Shown here: positions 43,248 through 50,231 of the stretch, piece after piece
How positions within the stretch are numbered: position 1 is the first letter of the stretch
Layout of the letters: each line of letters starts with the position of its first letter
Assembly: GCF_000024365.1 (NCBI RefSeq)
Contig: NC_013235.1
Location: 5,952,001 to 6,016,000 of the forward strand
DNA length: 64,000 bases
DNA from: Nakamurella multipartita DSM 44233
GTDB taxonomy: Bacteria > Actinomycetota > Actinomycetes > Mycobacteriales > Nakamurellaceae
Reading direction: 5' to 3'
Notes under the pieces: model-generated
What the model saw: the letters and a program-made list of their open reading frames with translations, nothing else
Databases searched by the model: none
What the model was told of the DNA's origin: nothing
Program-made: the position numbers and the translations under genes

Positions 43248-44101
43248 GCCGCGCTCCGCTGCGGGCAGGCCGAGATCGCTTGCCGGGCCGCCCGCACCGT
43301 CAGCACGGCGGCCAGATGCCGCCGGTAGTCGGCGGTGGCGTGCAGATCGGTGACCGGGTCGACGCTGCGCCGGGCCAGCTCGGCCGCCTCCTGCGGATCG
43401 GCCTGCCAGGCCCGGGTCAGGTCGAGCACGAGGGGCACGTCGGCCACGCTCAGGTACCCGCAGCGCAACCCGGTCAGCTTGCCGTCGTCGACCTGGGCCA
43501 CCGCGGCCACCCCGCACAGGGCGTAATCGCCGTTCCGGCGGGCGATCTCGACGAACGCGCTGCCGCTGCCGGCCGGTCGGGCCGGGAAGTGGGCGCTGAC
43601 CGCCAGCTCGTCCGGGGCCAGCGCGCTGGTCAGCGGGCCGAGGAAGAAGTCGGCCGCGGCGATGGTCCGCGTGCCGGCGGCGGACCGGGCGGTGACCGTG
43701 CCGTCGCACAGGGCCAGCACCGCGGTCAGCTCGCCGGCCGGATCGGCGTGGGCCAGCGAGCCGACGCTGGTGCCGCGGTTGCGGATGGTCGGGTGAGCCA
43801 CGTGCGCGAGGGCCTGGCGCAGCAGCGGCTGGACCCGGAACGCGTTCTCGTCACGCTCGACCCGACGGTGGCGGGCCAGCGCTGCGATCGTCACCCCGGC
43901 CGCGTCGGACCGCACCGCGTCGAGCTCGGTGACGCCGTTGATGTCGACCAGGTGGGCCGGCTGGGTCAGCCGCATCGCCAGCAACGGCACCAGGGACTGG
44001 CCGCCGGCCAGCACCTTGGCCTGCCCGTCGTGCTCCGCCAGCAGCGACACGGCCTCCGCGACGGTCCGCGGGCCATGCCACTGGAACGGGGCGGGCTTCA
44101 T
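43244..44101 (-). CDS. Molybdenum hydroxylase medium (FAD-binding) subunit
   Basis: A 285-residue FAD subunit. KVLAGGQSLVPLLAMRL and TIRNRGTSVGSLAHADPAGEL are the two pyrophosphate-binding motifs of the CoxM/XdhB type. ATG 44101 has a purine-rich site upstream and is the first gene of the operon (medium, small, large, CoxG). The 119-bp gap to the divergent FdrA-like gene holds both promoters. Confidence 0.92.
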   Translation of the reverse strand: MKPAPFQWHGPRTVAEAVSLLAEHDGQAKVLAGGQSLVPLLAMRLTQPAHLVDINGVTELDAVRSDAAGVTIAALARHRRVERDENAFRVQPLLRQALAHVAHPTIRNRGTSVGSLAHADPAGELTAVLALCDGTVTARSAAGTRTIAAADFFLGPLTSALAPDELAVSAHFPARPAGSGSAFVEIARRNGDYALCGVAAVAQVDDGKLTGLRCGYLSVADVPLVLDLTRAWQADPQEAAELARRSVDPVTDLHATADYRRHLAAVLTVRAARQAISACPQRSAA

Positions 44102-44220
44102 CCCCCGATCTTTCCCCAGCCCTCGCGGCGGCGCAGCCCCCGCCCCGTCCGGGGCCGTCGACAATGGTCCGATGCCGGCCCGCGGGCGAGCCGCCCCGGC
44201 CGCGATCCGAAGGAGGCACG

Positions 44221-47200
44221 ATGACCGACGTCGAGCACGCTCCGGTCGAGCAGGTGCAGGTCCAGCGGGGCGTGTACCACGATTCGGTCAGCCTGCTGCG
44301 GGTCTCCCAGGCGGCCGCCGACGTCCCCGGGATCAGCGCGGCGCAGGTGGCCATGGCCACCGCCCTGAACCTCGACCGGGCCCAGGCCCTCGGCTTCGAG
44401 ATCCCCGAGGACCTGACCGCCAACGACCTGGTGATCACCTTGCGGGCCACCGACGCTGCGGCGTTGGCCGCCGGATCCGCCGCCGTCGAGCAGGCCCTGG
44501 CCGTGCGCGCCCCGATCGCGACCGCCGGCGGCGAGGCCCCGGCCCGGACCGTCCGCGCGGCCGCCCGGGCCAACCCGGACGCCGGGGTGGTGCTGCTGTC
44601 CGTGCCCGGCCCGGCGGTGCTGGGGGAGGCGCTGGACGCCATCGAGGCCGGCCGGCACGTGATGATCTTCTCCGACAACGTCCCGGTGGCCGACGAGATC
44701 GCCATCAAGACGGCGGCGCGGGCGGCCGGGGTGCTGGCCATGGGGCCGGACTGCGGGACGACGTTGCTCGGTGGGATCGGGCTGGGGTTCGCCAACGTGC
44801 TGCGCGCCCATCCCGGCCCGCGGGTCGGCATCGTCGCGGCCTCCGGCACCGGGGCCCAGCACCTGATCGCGCTGCTCGACGACGCCGAGGTGGCCGTCTC
44901 GCACGTGCTGGGGGTCGGTGGACGGGACCTGTCGGCCGACGTCGGCGGTCTAAGTACCGGGGCGGCGCTGGCCGTGCTGGACGCCGATCCGGGCACCGAT
45001 CACATCGTGCTGATCTCCAAGCCGGCCGATCGCACCGTCGCCGCCCGGATCCGGGCCGTCGCCGACCGGCTGACCACCCCGGTCAGCCTGCTGGTGATCG
45101 GGCCGGGCCAGGGTGATCTGACCGCGGGGGCGGAACGGGTGATCAGCGCCCTGGGCGCGCGGCCGCCGGTCTGGCCCCGCTGGGGGCGGGCCGCGCCGGC
45201 CGGTCGCCGCGGCGCGCTGCGCGGCCTGTACTCGGGGGGCACCCTGGCCGACGAAGCCATGCTGGTGCTGGCCGACCTGATCGGCGACGTCCGCTCCAAC
45301 ATCCCGCTGCGTCCCGAGTTGGCGCTGGCCCCCGCCGGGCCCGGCCGGGCCCGGCTGGCCGGGTCGGGGCACGCGGTGGTCGACCTGGGCGACGACGAGT
45401 TCACCGTCGGGCGGCCGCATCCGATGATCGACCCGACGCTGCGGCTGGCCCTGCTGGCCGAGCAGGCCGCCGACCCCGACGTCACCGTCGTGCTGCTGGA
45501 CGTGGTCCTCGGGCATGCCGCCGACGCCGACCCGGCGGCCGGCCTGGCGCCGGCGATCCGGCATGCCCGCGCGGCCGCCGACGAGCAGGGCCGGGCGCTG
45601 GCGGTGGTGATCGCCCTGTGCGGCACCGCGGCCGATCCACAGGACCGCGAGCGCCAGGCTCGGGCCCTGGCCGGGGCCGGGGCGGCCGTGTTCGCCTCCA
45701 ACGCGGCCGCGGCCCGGGCCGCCGCGGCGTTCGCCCGGCCCGGGGACCGGTCCGGCATTCCCGCGGGCGCCGTCCCGGCCACGGACGCCCCCACGGACGC
45801 CGACCCCGGGGAGCCGGCCGCGGCGCCGCCGGTCCGGTCCGATCTGCTGACCGCCCCGGCCGGGGTGATCTGCGCCGGGGTCGACCTGCTCGCCGACGCC
45901 CTGCGCGCGCAGGCCGTGCCGGTGGTCCCGGTGCAGTACCGGCCGGCCGCCGTGGCGGACGAGAGTGCCCTGCACGCGGTGCTCGCCGACCCCCGCCGGG
46001 CGGCGGCCAACGCCCATGCGACCCGGCGGATGCTCGATGTCCGGGCCGAGCTGGTCGCCGTCCGGCCGGCCCGGGAGGCGCTGGGTCTGCGACCCGGCGA
46101 GTTCGCCCACGCCGGCCCGCCGATCACCTTCGACCGGGCCTCCGGCCCGCTCCGGGGGGCGTTGATCGGGGCGATGCTGTTCGAGGGGCTGGCCGCCGAC
46201 GCCGACGACGCGCAGGCCCGGCTGGCGGCCGGCGACGGCATCTCGCTGACCCCCTGTCACGACCGGCACGCGGTCGGACCGATGGCCGGAGTCATCTCGC
46301 CGTCGATGTGGCTGTTCGAGCTGGCCGACCGGGCAACCGGCGCCCGCGCCTTCTGCTCGCTGAACGAGGGCCTGGGCAAGGTGCTGCGCTACGGCGCGTA
46401 CGGGCCGGAGGTGATCGACCGGTTGCGGTGGATGACCGGCGTCCTCGGGCCGGCGCTGGCCGCCTCCGTGCGCGCGACCGGCCCGGTCGACATCACCGCG
46501 ATCATCGGCCAGATGATCCAGATGGGCGATGAGGGGCACAACCGCAACCGGGCCGGCACCCTGATGCTGCTTCGCGAGCTGATGCCGGCCCTGATCACTT
46601 CCGGGCTGCCTGCGAACGACGTCGCGCAGGTCGCCCGGTTCGTCTCAACCAACGACCACTTCTTCCTGAACCTGGTGATGCCCACCGGCAAGCTGATGGG
46701 CGACGCCGCCGCCGGGGTGCCGGGGAGCAGCATCGTGACCGCGATGTGCCGCAACGGGACCGACTTCGGCATCCGGGTCTCGGGCACCGGCGACGAATGG
46801 TTCACCGGACCCGCCCTGTATCCCGAGGGGCTGTTCCTGCCCGGGTTCGGACCCGACGACGCGAACCCGGACATCGGCGACTCGGCGATCACCGAGACGA
46901 TGGGCATCGGCGGCATGGCGATGGCCACCGCGCCGGCGATCGTCCGCTTCGTCGGCGGGACGGTGCCGGATGCGCTGGCGGTCAGCCGCCGGATGTACGA
47001 GATCACCGAGGCGGAGAACCCGGCGTTCGCCATCCCGATCCTGGAGTTTCGCGGGGCGCCGACCGGGATCGACGTGACCCGGGTGCTGCGCACCGGCATC
47101 CTGCCGCAGATCAACACGGGGATGGCCGGGCGGGAGGCCGGCACCGGTCAGGTCGGGGCCGGGCTGGTCACCCCGCCGATGGACTGCTTCACCGCGGCCG

Positions 47201-47235
47201 TGCACGGGCTGGCCGCGCGGGTACCGGCCGGCTGA
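44221..47235 (+). CDS. fdrA: FdrA-DUF1116 fusion protein (acyl-CoA synthetase-like)
   Basis: A 1,004-residue protein. Residues about 1-500 resemble FdrA, a succinyl-CoA-synthetase-like protein (MGPDCGTTLLGGIGLGFAN, GIVAASGTGAQHLIALL, VGGRDLSADVGGLSTG). Residues about 590-1004 match DUF1116 (YlbE-like: LTPCHDRHAVGPMAGVISPSM, DITAIIGQMIQMGDEGHNR). In E. coli these are separate genes linked to oxamate carbamoyltransferase activity in allantoin breakdown. A strong AAGGAGG precedes ATG 44221. The third usual partner (DUF2877/YlbF) and a carbamate kinase are not in the window. It is divergent from the Mo hydroxylase operon. Confidence 0.85.
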   Translation: MTDVEHAPVEQVQVQRGVYHDSVSLLRVSQAAADVPGISAAQVAMATALNLDRAQALGFEIPEDLTANDLVITLRATDAAALAAGSAAVEQALAVRAPIATAGGEAPARTVRAAARANPDAGVVLLSVPGPAVLGEALDAIEAGRHVMIFSDNVPVADEIAIKTAARAAGVLAMGPDCGTTLLGGIGLGFANVLRAHPGPRVGIVAASGTGAQHLIALLDDAEVAVSHVLGVGGRDLSADVGGLSTGAALAVLDADPGTDHIVLISKPADRTVAARIRAVADRLTTPVSLLVIGPGQGDLTAGAERVISALGARPPVWPRWGRAAPAGRRGALRGLYSGGTLADEAMLVLADLIGDVRSNIPLRPELALAPAGPGRARLAGSGHAVVDLGDDEFTVGRPHPMIDPTLRLALLAEQAADPDVTVVLLDVVLGHAADADPAAGLAPAIRHARAAADEQGRALAVVIALCGTAADPQDRERQARALAGAGAAVFASNAAAARAAAAFARPGDRSGIPAGAVPATDAPTDADPGEPAAAPPVRSDLLTAPAGVICAGVDLLADALRAQAVPVVPVQYRPAAVADESALHAVLADPRRAAANAHATRRMLDVRAELVAVRPAREALGLRPGEFAHAGPPITFDRASGPLRGALIGAMLFEGLAADADDAQARLAAGDGISLTPCHDRHAVGPMAGVISPSMWLFELADRATGARAFCSLNEGLGKVLRYGAYGPEVIDRLRWMTGVLGPALAASVRATGPVDITAIIGQMIQMGDEGHNRNRAGTLMLLRELMPALITSGLPANDVAQVARFVSTNDHFFLNLVMPTGKLMGDAAAGVPGSSIVTAMCRNGTDFGIRVSGTGDEWFTGPALYPEGLFLPGFGPDDANPDIGDSAITETMGIGGMAMATAPAIVRFVGGTVPDALAVSRRMYEITEAENPAFAIPILEFRGAPTGIDVTRVLRTGILPQINTGMAGREAGTGQVGAGLVTPPMDCFTAAVHGLAARVPAG

Positions 47236-47259
47236 CCGCACCCGCACCGGGCTGGTCGG

Positions 47260-47898
47260 TCAGTCCGCGAACTCGCGGAACAGGGTGATCGTGACGCCGA
47301 CCTCGGCGTCCCCGGTGGCCGCCGGCATGCTCTCGGCGGCCACCGCCCGCATGGCCATCATCGGGCGCGGACCGCCGCCGGCCGGCCGCTCGTCGACCCA
47401 GCGCACCCGCCCCAACCGGCGGCCGGCCAGCGTGGCCAGTTGCTCGGCCTTGGCGGTGGCGTCGGCGAAGGCGGCGTCCCGGGCCTGGGTGAGCGCGTCC
47501 TGCGGATGACCGGGGGTGAGCGAGACACCCTCGATCCGCACGCCCTCGCCGCCAAGCCGGGCCACGTCGGTGAGCATCCGCTCGATGCCGTGCAGGCCGT
47601 CGCGCACCACGGTGAGCCGCTGCCCGGCCTGGTAGCCGACCAGCTGCTGCCGGTTGCCGTTGAAGTCGAACCTCGGACCGAGCGTCAGGTCGGACGTGCG
47701 GACCGACCGGGCGTCGACCCCGTCGTCGGCCAGGACGGCCAGCAACCGGGTCGCGGTCCCGGAGGCGACGGTCCAGGCGTCACCGGGTTCGGCACGCACC
47801 ACCTCGACCGCCAGCGAGATCGTCACCCGGTCGACGGTGGCGGACGCCGTCCCGGATCCGACGACGGTGACGCCGTCGGGCTGCTCTGCGGAAGTCAC
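47260..47898 (-). CDS. SIMPL domain-containing protein
   Basis: A 212-residue member of the SIMPL/YggE-like family (DUF541). Features are VTVVGSGTASATVDRVTISLAVEV at the N-terminus, RTSDLTLGPRFDFNGNRQQLVGYQAGQRLTVV and DAAFADATAKAEQLATLAGRRLG. Unlike most family members no signal peptide is seen when GTG 47898 is used; that start has a CACACT box 6 nt upstream. Function in stress response is suggested for some homologues but not established here. Confidence 0.78.
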   Translation of the reverse strand: MTSAEQPDGVTVVGSGTASATVDRVTISLAVEVVRAEPGDAWTVASGTATRLLAVLADDGVDARSVRTSDLTLGPRFDFNGNRQQLVGYQAGQRLTVVRDGLHGIERMLTDVARLGGEGVRIEGVSLTPGHPQDALTQARDAAFADATAKAEQLATLAGRRLGRVRWVDERPAGGGPRPMMAMRAVAAESMPAATGDAEVGVTITLFREFAD

Positions 47899-48049
47899 CG
47901 ACCCAGTGTGCACCGGCCCGCTCGGCCCGGCCGGGCCCGATCTGCTTGGACCAGGCCCGTAGCGGGAACCGACCATGGGCAGCCCACCTCCGGCGTGCGC
48001 CGCGGAGGCTGGGATGCTGCACGGGTTCCCACCAACAGGAGGTCCGATC

Positions 48050-48487
48050 ATGGCCTTGGCCGCCAAACTTCGTCGCGCGCCGGTTCGCCTGGCCACCGGT
48101 GCCTACATCGTCAACTCCGGGGTCAACAAGCTCTCCGCGGACGGCGGGACCGCAGTGTTCCTGCACAACGCCGCCGCGAACACGTTCCCCGTGCTCAAGC
48201 GGCTCGAGCCGAAGCTGTTCACCAAGGTGCTGGCCGTCGGGGAGATCGCCGTCGGCGCCGCCCTGCTGCTGCCGGTGGTGCCGGCCGGCCTGGCCGGCCT
48301 GGCCCTGATCGGCTTCGGCGGCGCGCTGACCGCCGTCTACGTGCGCACCCCCGGGTGGCACGACCGGCACCTGCGGCCCACCGCCGAGGGCACCGCTCCG
48401 GCCAAGGACGTGTGGCTGGTCGGCGCTGGCGTCGGCCTGCTGCTCGACGCGGCACTGGCCGAGTCCCCCATCACCGCCACCGAGTAG
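48050..48487 (+). CDS. DoxX-like membrane protein
   Basis: A 145-residue membrane protein with about four hydrophobic helices (about residues 10-25, 60-80, 80-98 and 120-138), resembling DoxX/DoxD-type actinobacterial proteins (RLATGAYIVNSGVNKL, LFTKVLAVGEIAVGAALLLPVVP). A perfect AGGAGGT site lies 6 nt before the ATG. No catalytic role can be assigned. Confidence 0.68.
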   Translation: MALAAKLRRAPVRLATGAYIVNSGVNKLSADGGTAVFLHNAAANTFPVLKRLEPKLFTKVLAVGEIAVGAALLLPVVPAGLAGLALIGFGGALTAVYVRTPGWHDRHLRPTAEGTAPAKDVWLVGAGVGLLLDAALAESPITATE

Positions 48488-48628
48488 GCCCGCCCGCACG
48501 TGGCTCCGGCCGGCCCCCGGCTGGGGGCTGTCTCCGGCCGGCTTGGGCTAGCTCCGGCCGGGTTCGCTGATCAAAGCCGCGCTCGCCCGGCCGATCTGTC
48601 CGTTTCGGCGCGGGAAAGATCCGGAATG

Positions 48629-49690
48629 TCAAGTGGTGGTTGCAACTGTCAACTCCTGCAGCACTTCTGCTGGGGTTCGGTACCCCAGGACCTTGCGGGG
48701 GCGGCTGTTGAGCAGGTCCGCGACGTGATCGAGTTCTTCCTGACTGATCGTGCGGAAGTCGGCGACGCCGCGGGGGAAGTAGTAGCGGATGAGCCGGTTG
48801 GTGTTCTCGTTCGTTCCGCGTTGCCAGGGGCTGTAAGGGTCGGCGAAGTACACCTTGATGCCCGTGGCGATGGTGAAGTCCACGTGCCGGGCCATCTCCT
48901 TGCCCCGATCCCAGGTGAGGCTGCGGTGCAGATCGGCGGGCAACGCGGTGATCTTCGAGGTCAACGATGCGTTGACCGCAGCTGCGGTGCGTCGTCCGCC
49001 GGGCAGGCCGCAGATCAGGGTGAACCGGGAGGCCCGTTCGACGACCGTAGCGATCGCCGAGGATTTGCCGACCCCGATCACCAGGTCACCCTCCCAGTGC
49101 CCAGGGACCCTGCGGTCATCGGCTTCGGCGGGGCGCTGCGTAATCGGGACGGCATCGGAGATTTTGCCTCGCAACGACTCCGGACGGTCGCGGGTACTTC
49201 GCCTGCTCCGTTCGATACGAGCCTCGGCCTGCAGCGCCAGCCGCAAACTGCCGCGGCCGCCGACGTACCACGCGTGATAGATCGTCTCGTGGGACACACG
49301 TAAGCCTGGCTCATCGGGATGCTCACGAGCCAACCGGCCCGCGATCTGCTGCGGTGACCACCCCCGCCGCAGATCCGAAACCACCCTTTCCCGTAGCGCG
49401 GTGCCCGGCGCGAGCTTGCGCGGCTTGGGTCGAGGAGCCCGCGCGCAGGACTGCGAATGAGCCGCATGCGGCCGATACCCGTACGGCGAGGGAAGGCTGT
49501 TGCGCTTGATCTCGCGACAGATCGTTGACCGATGCCGGCCAAGCTGGCGACCGATCGCCGCCGCCGTCGCGCCGGCCAACAACAGATCGGCCAGCACGAT
49601 CCGCTCCTCCACCGTCAACCGAGCACCCGGCACAAGATCACTCTCCCCAGCTGTCACACCGACGTTGCAACAGATACTGGAACCCACCAT
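48629..49690 (-). CDS. IS30 family transposase
   Basis: A 353-residue DDE transposase. An N-terminal helix-turn-helix (TAAAIGRQLGRHRSTICREIKRN) is followed by WSPQQIAGRL, the core GHWEGDLVIG (Asp), LTWDRGKEMARH (Asp) and YSPWQRGTNENTNRLIR (Glu). It appears intact. The ATG at 49690 may lie at the element end; GTG 49657 is an alternative start. The flanking DNA contains a palindromic GTTGCAAC near each end (48639-48646 and 49664-49671). Confidence 0.9.
   Translation of the reverse strand: MVGSSICCNVGVTAGESDLVPGARLTVEERIVLADLLLAGATAAAIGRQLGRHRSTICREIKRNSLPSPYGYRPHAAHSQSCARAPRPKPRKLAPGTALRERVVSDLRRGWSPQQIAGRLAREHPDEPGLRVSHETIYHAWYVGGRGSLRLALQAEARIERSRRSTRDRPESLRGKISDAVPITQRPAEADDRRVPGHWEGDLVIGVGKSSAIATVVERASRFTLICGLPGGRRTAAAVNASLTSKITALPADLHRSLTWDRGKEMARHVDFTIATGIKVYFADPYSPWQRGTNENTNRLIRYYFPRGVADFRTISQEELDHVADLLNSRPRKVLGYRTPAEVLQELTVATTT
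48630..49690 (-). mobile_element. IS30-family insertion sequence (ends approximate)
   Basis: The transposase gene plus short flanks gives about 1.06 kb, near the usual IS30 size. GTTGCAAC occurs near both ends, but the inverted repeats are weak by eye and no target duplication was established, so the ends are estimates. Confidence 0.6.
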
Positions 49691-49786
49691 CAGCGAACCC
49701 CCAAAGCGGCGCGGCTTTGGTCCGCTCAGCCAGCGGCCGGGGACAGCAAAAAGCAGACCGGGACGGGAGCCGGGGAGCCGCGGAGC

Positions 49787-50212
49787 TCAGACGGGCAGGT
49801 CGAGCGACCCGTCCTCGGCGAGCGGGAAGAACGGGTTCCAGGCGACTTCCCAGAGGTGGCCGTCGGGGTCGGCGAAATAGCCGTTGTGGCCGCCCCAGAA
49901 CACGTCGTGGGCGGGCGTGACGATCCGCCCGCCGGCTGCTTCGGCCGCGGCCAGCACGGTCGCCACGTCGCTCCGGTCGCGCACGTTGTGGGCGATGGTG
50001 ACGCCGCGAAAGCCCTCCCCCGCGGCGGGGACGCCGGCGTCCTCGGCCAGCTCGTCCCAGCCGAAGAGCCCGAGGACGACCCCGCCGGCGCGGAAAAAGG
50101 CCACGGACTCGTTGCCCGACGACGACGCGACGAACCCAAGCGCCTCGTAGAACGCCTGGGCCCTGGCCAGGTCGCGGGTGGCCAGGGTGATCAGGCTGAT
50201 CCGGGGTTCCAC
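49787..50212 (-). CDS. VOC family protein (glyoxalase/bleomycin resistance-like)
   Basis: A 141-residue vicinal-oxygen-chelate fold protein with two beta-alpha-beta-beta-beta modules: ISLITLATRDLARAQAFYEALGF and GRIVTPAHDVFWGGHNGYFADPDGHLWEVAWNP. The latter is typical of the family. It starts at GTG 50212 after GAAGGGACC. The substrate is unknown. It lies just downstream of dnaB on the same strand. Confidence 0.85.
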   Translation of the reverse strand: MEPRISLITLATRDLARAQAFYEALGFVASSSGNESVAFFRAGGVVLGLFGWDELAEDAGVPAAGEGFRGVTIAHNVRDRSDVATVLAAAEAAGGRIVTPAHDVFWGGHNGYFADPDGHLWEVAWNPFFPLAEDGSLDLPV

Positions 50213-50231
50213 GGTGGTCCCTTCTTGCCGG

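Noticed and set aside
39749-44101. Carbon monoxide dehydrogenase (coxMSL)
   Set aside because: The AYRCSFR active-site loop of form I CoxL is absent, so only the general Mo-hydroxylase assignment is kept.
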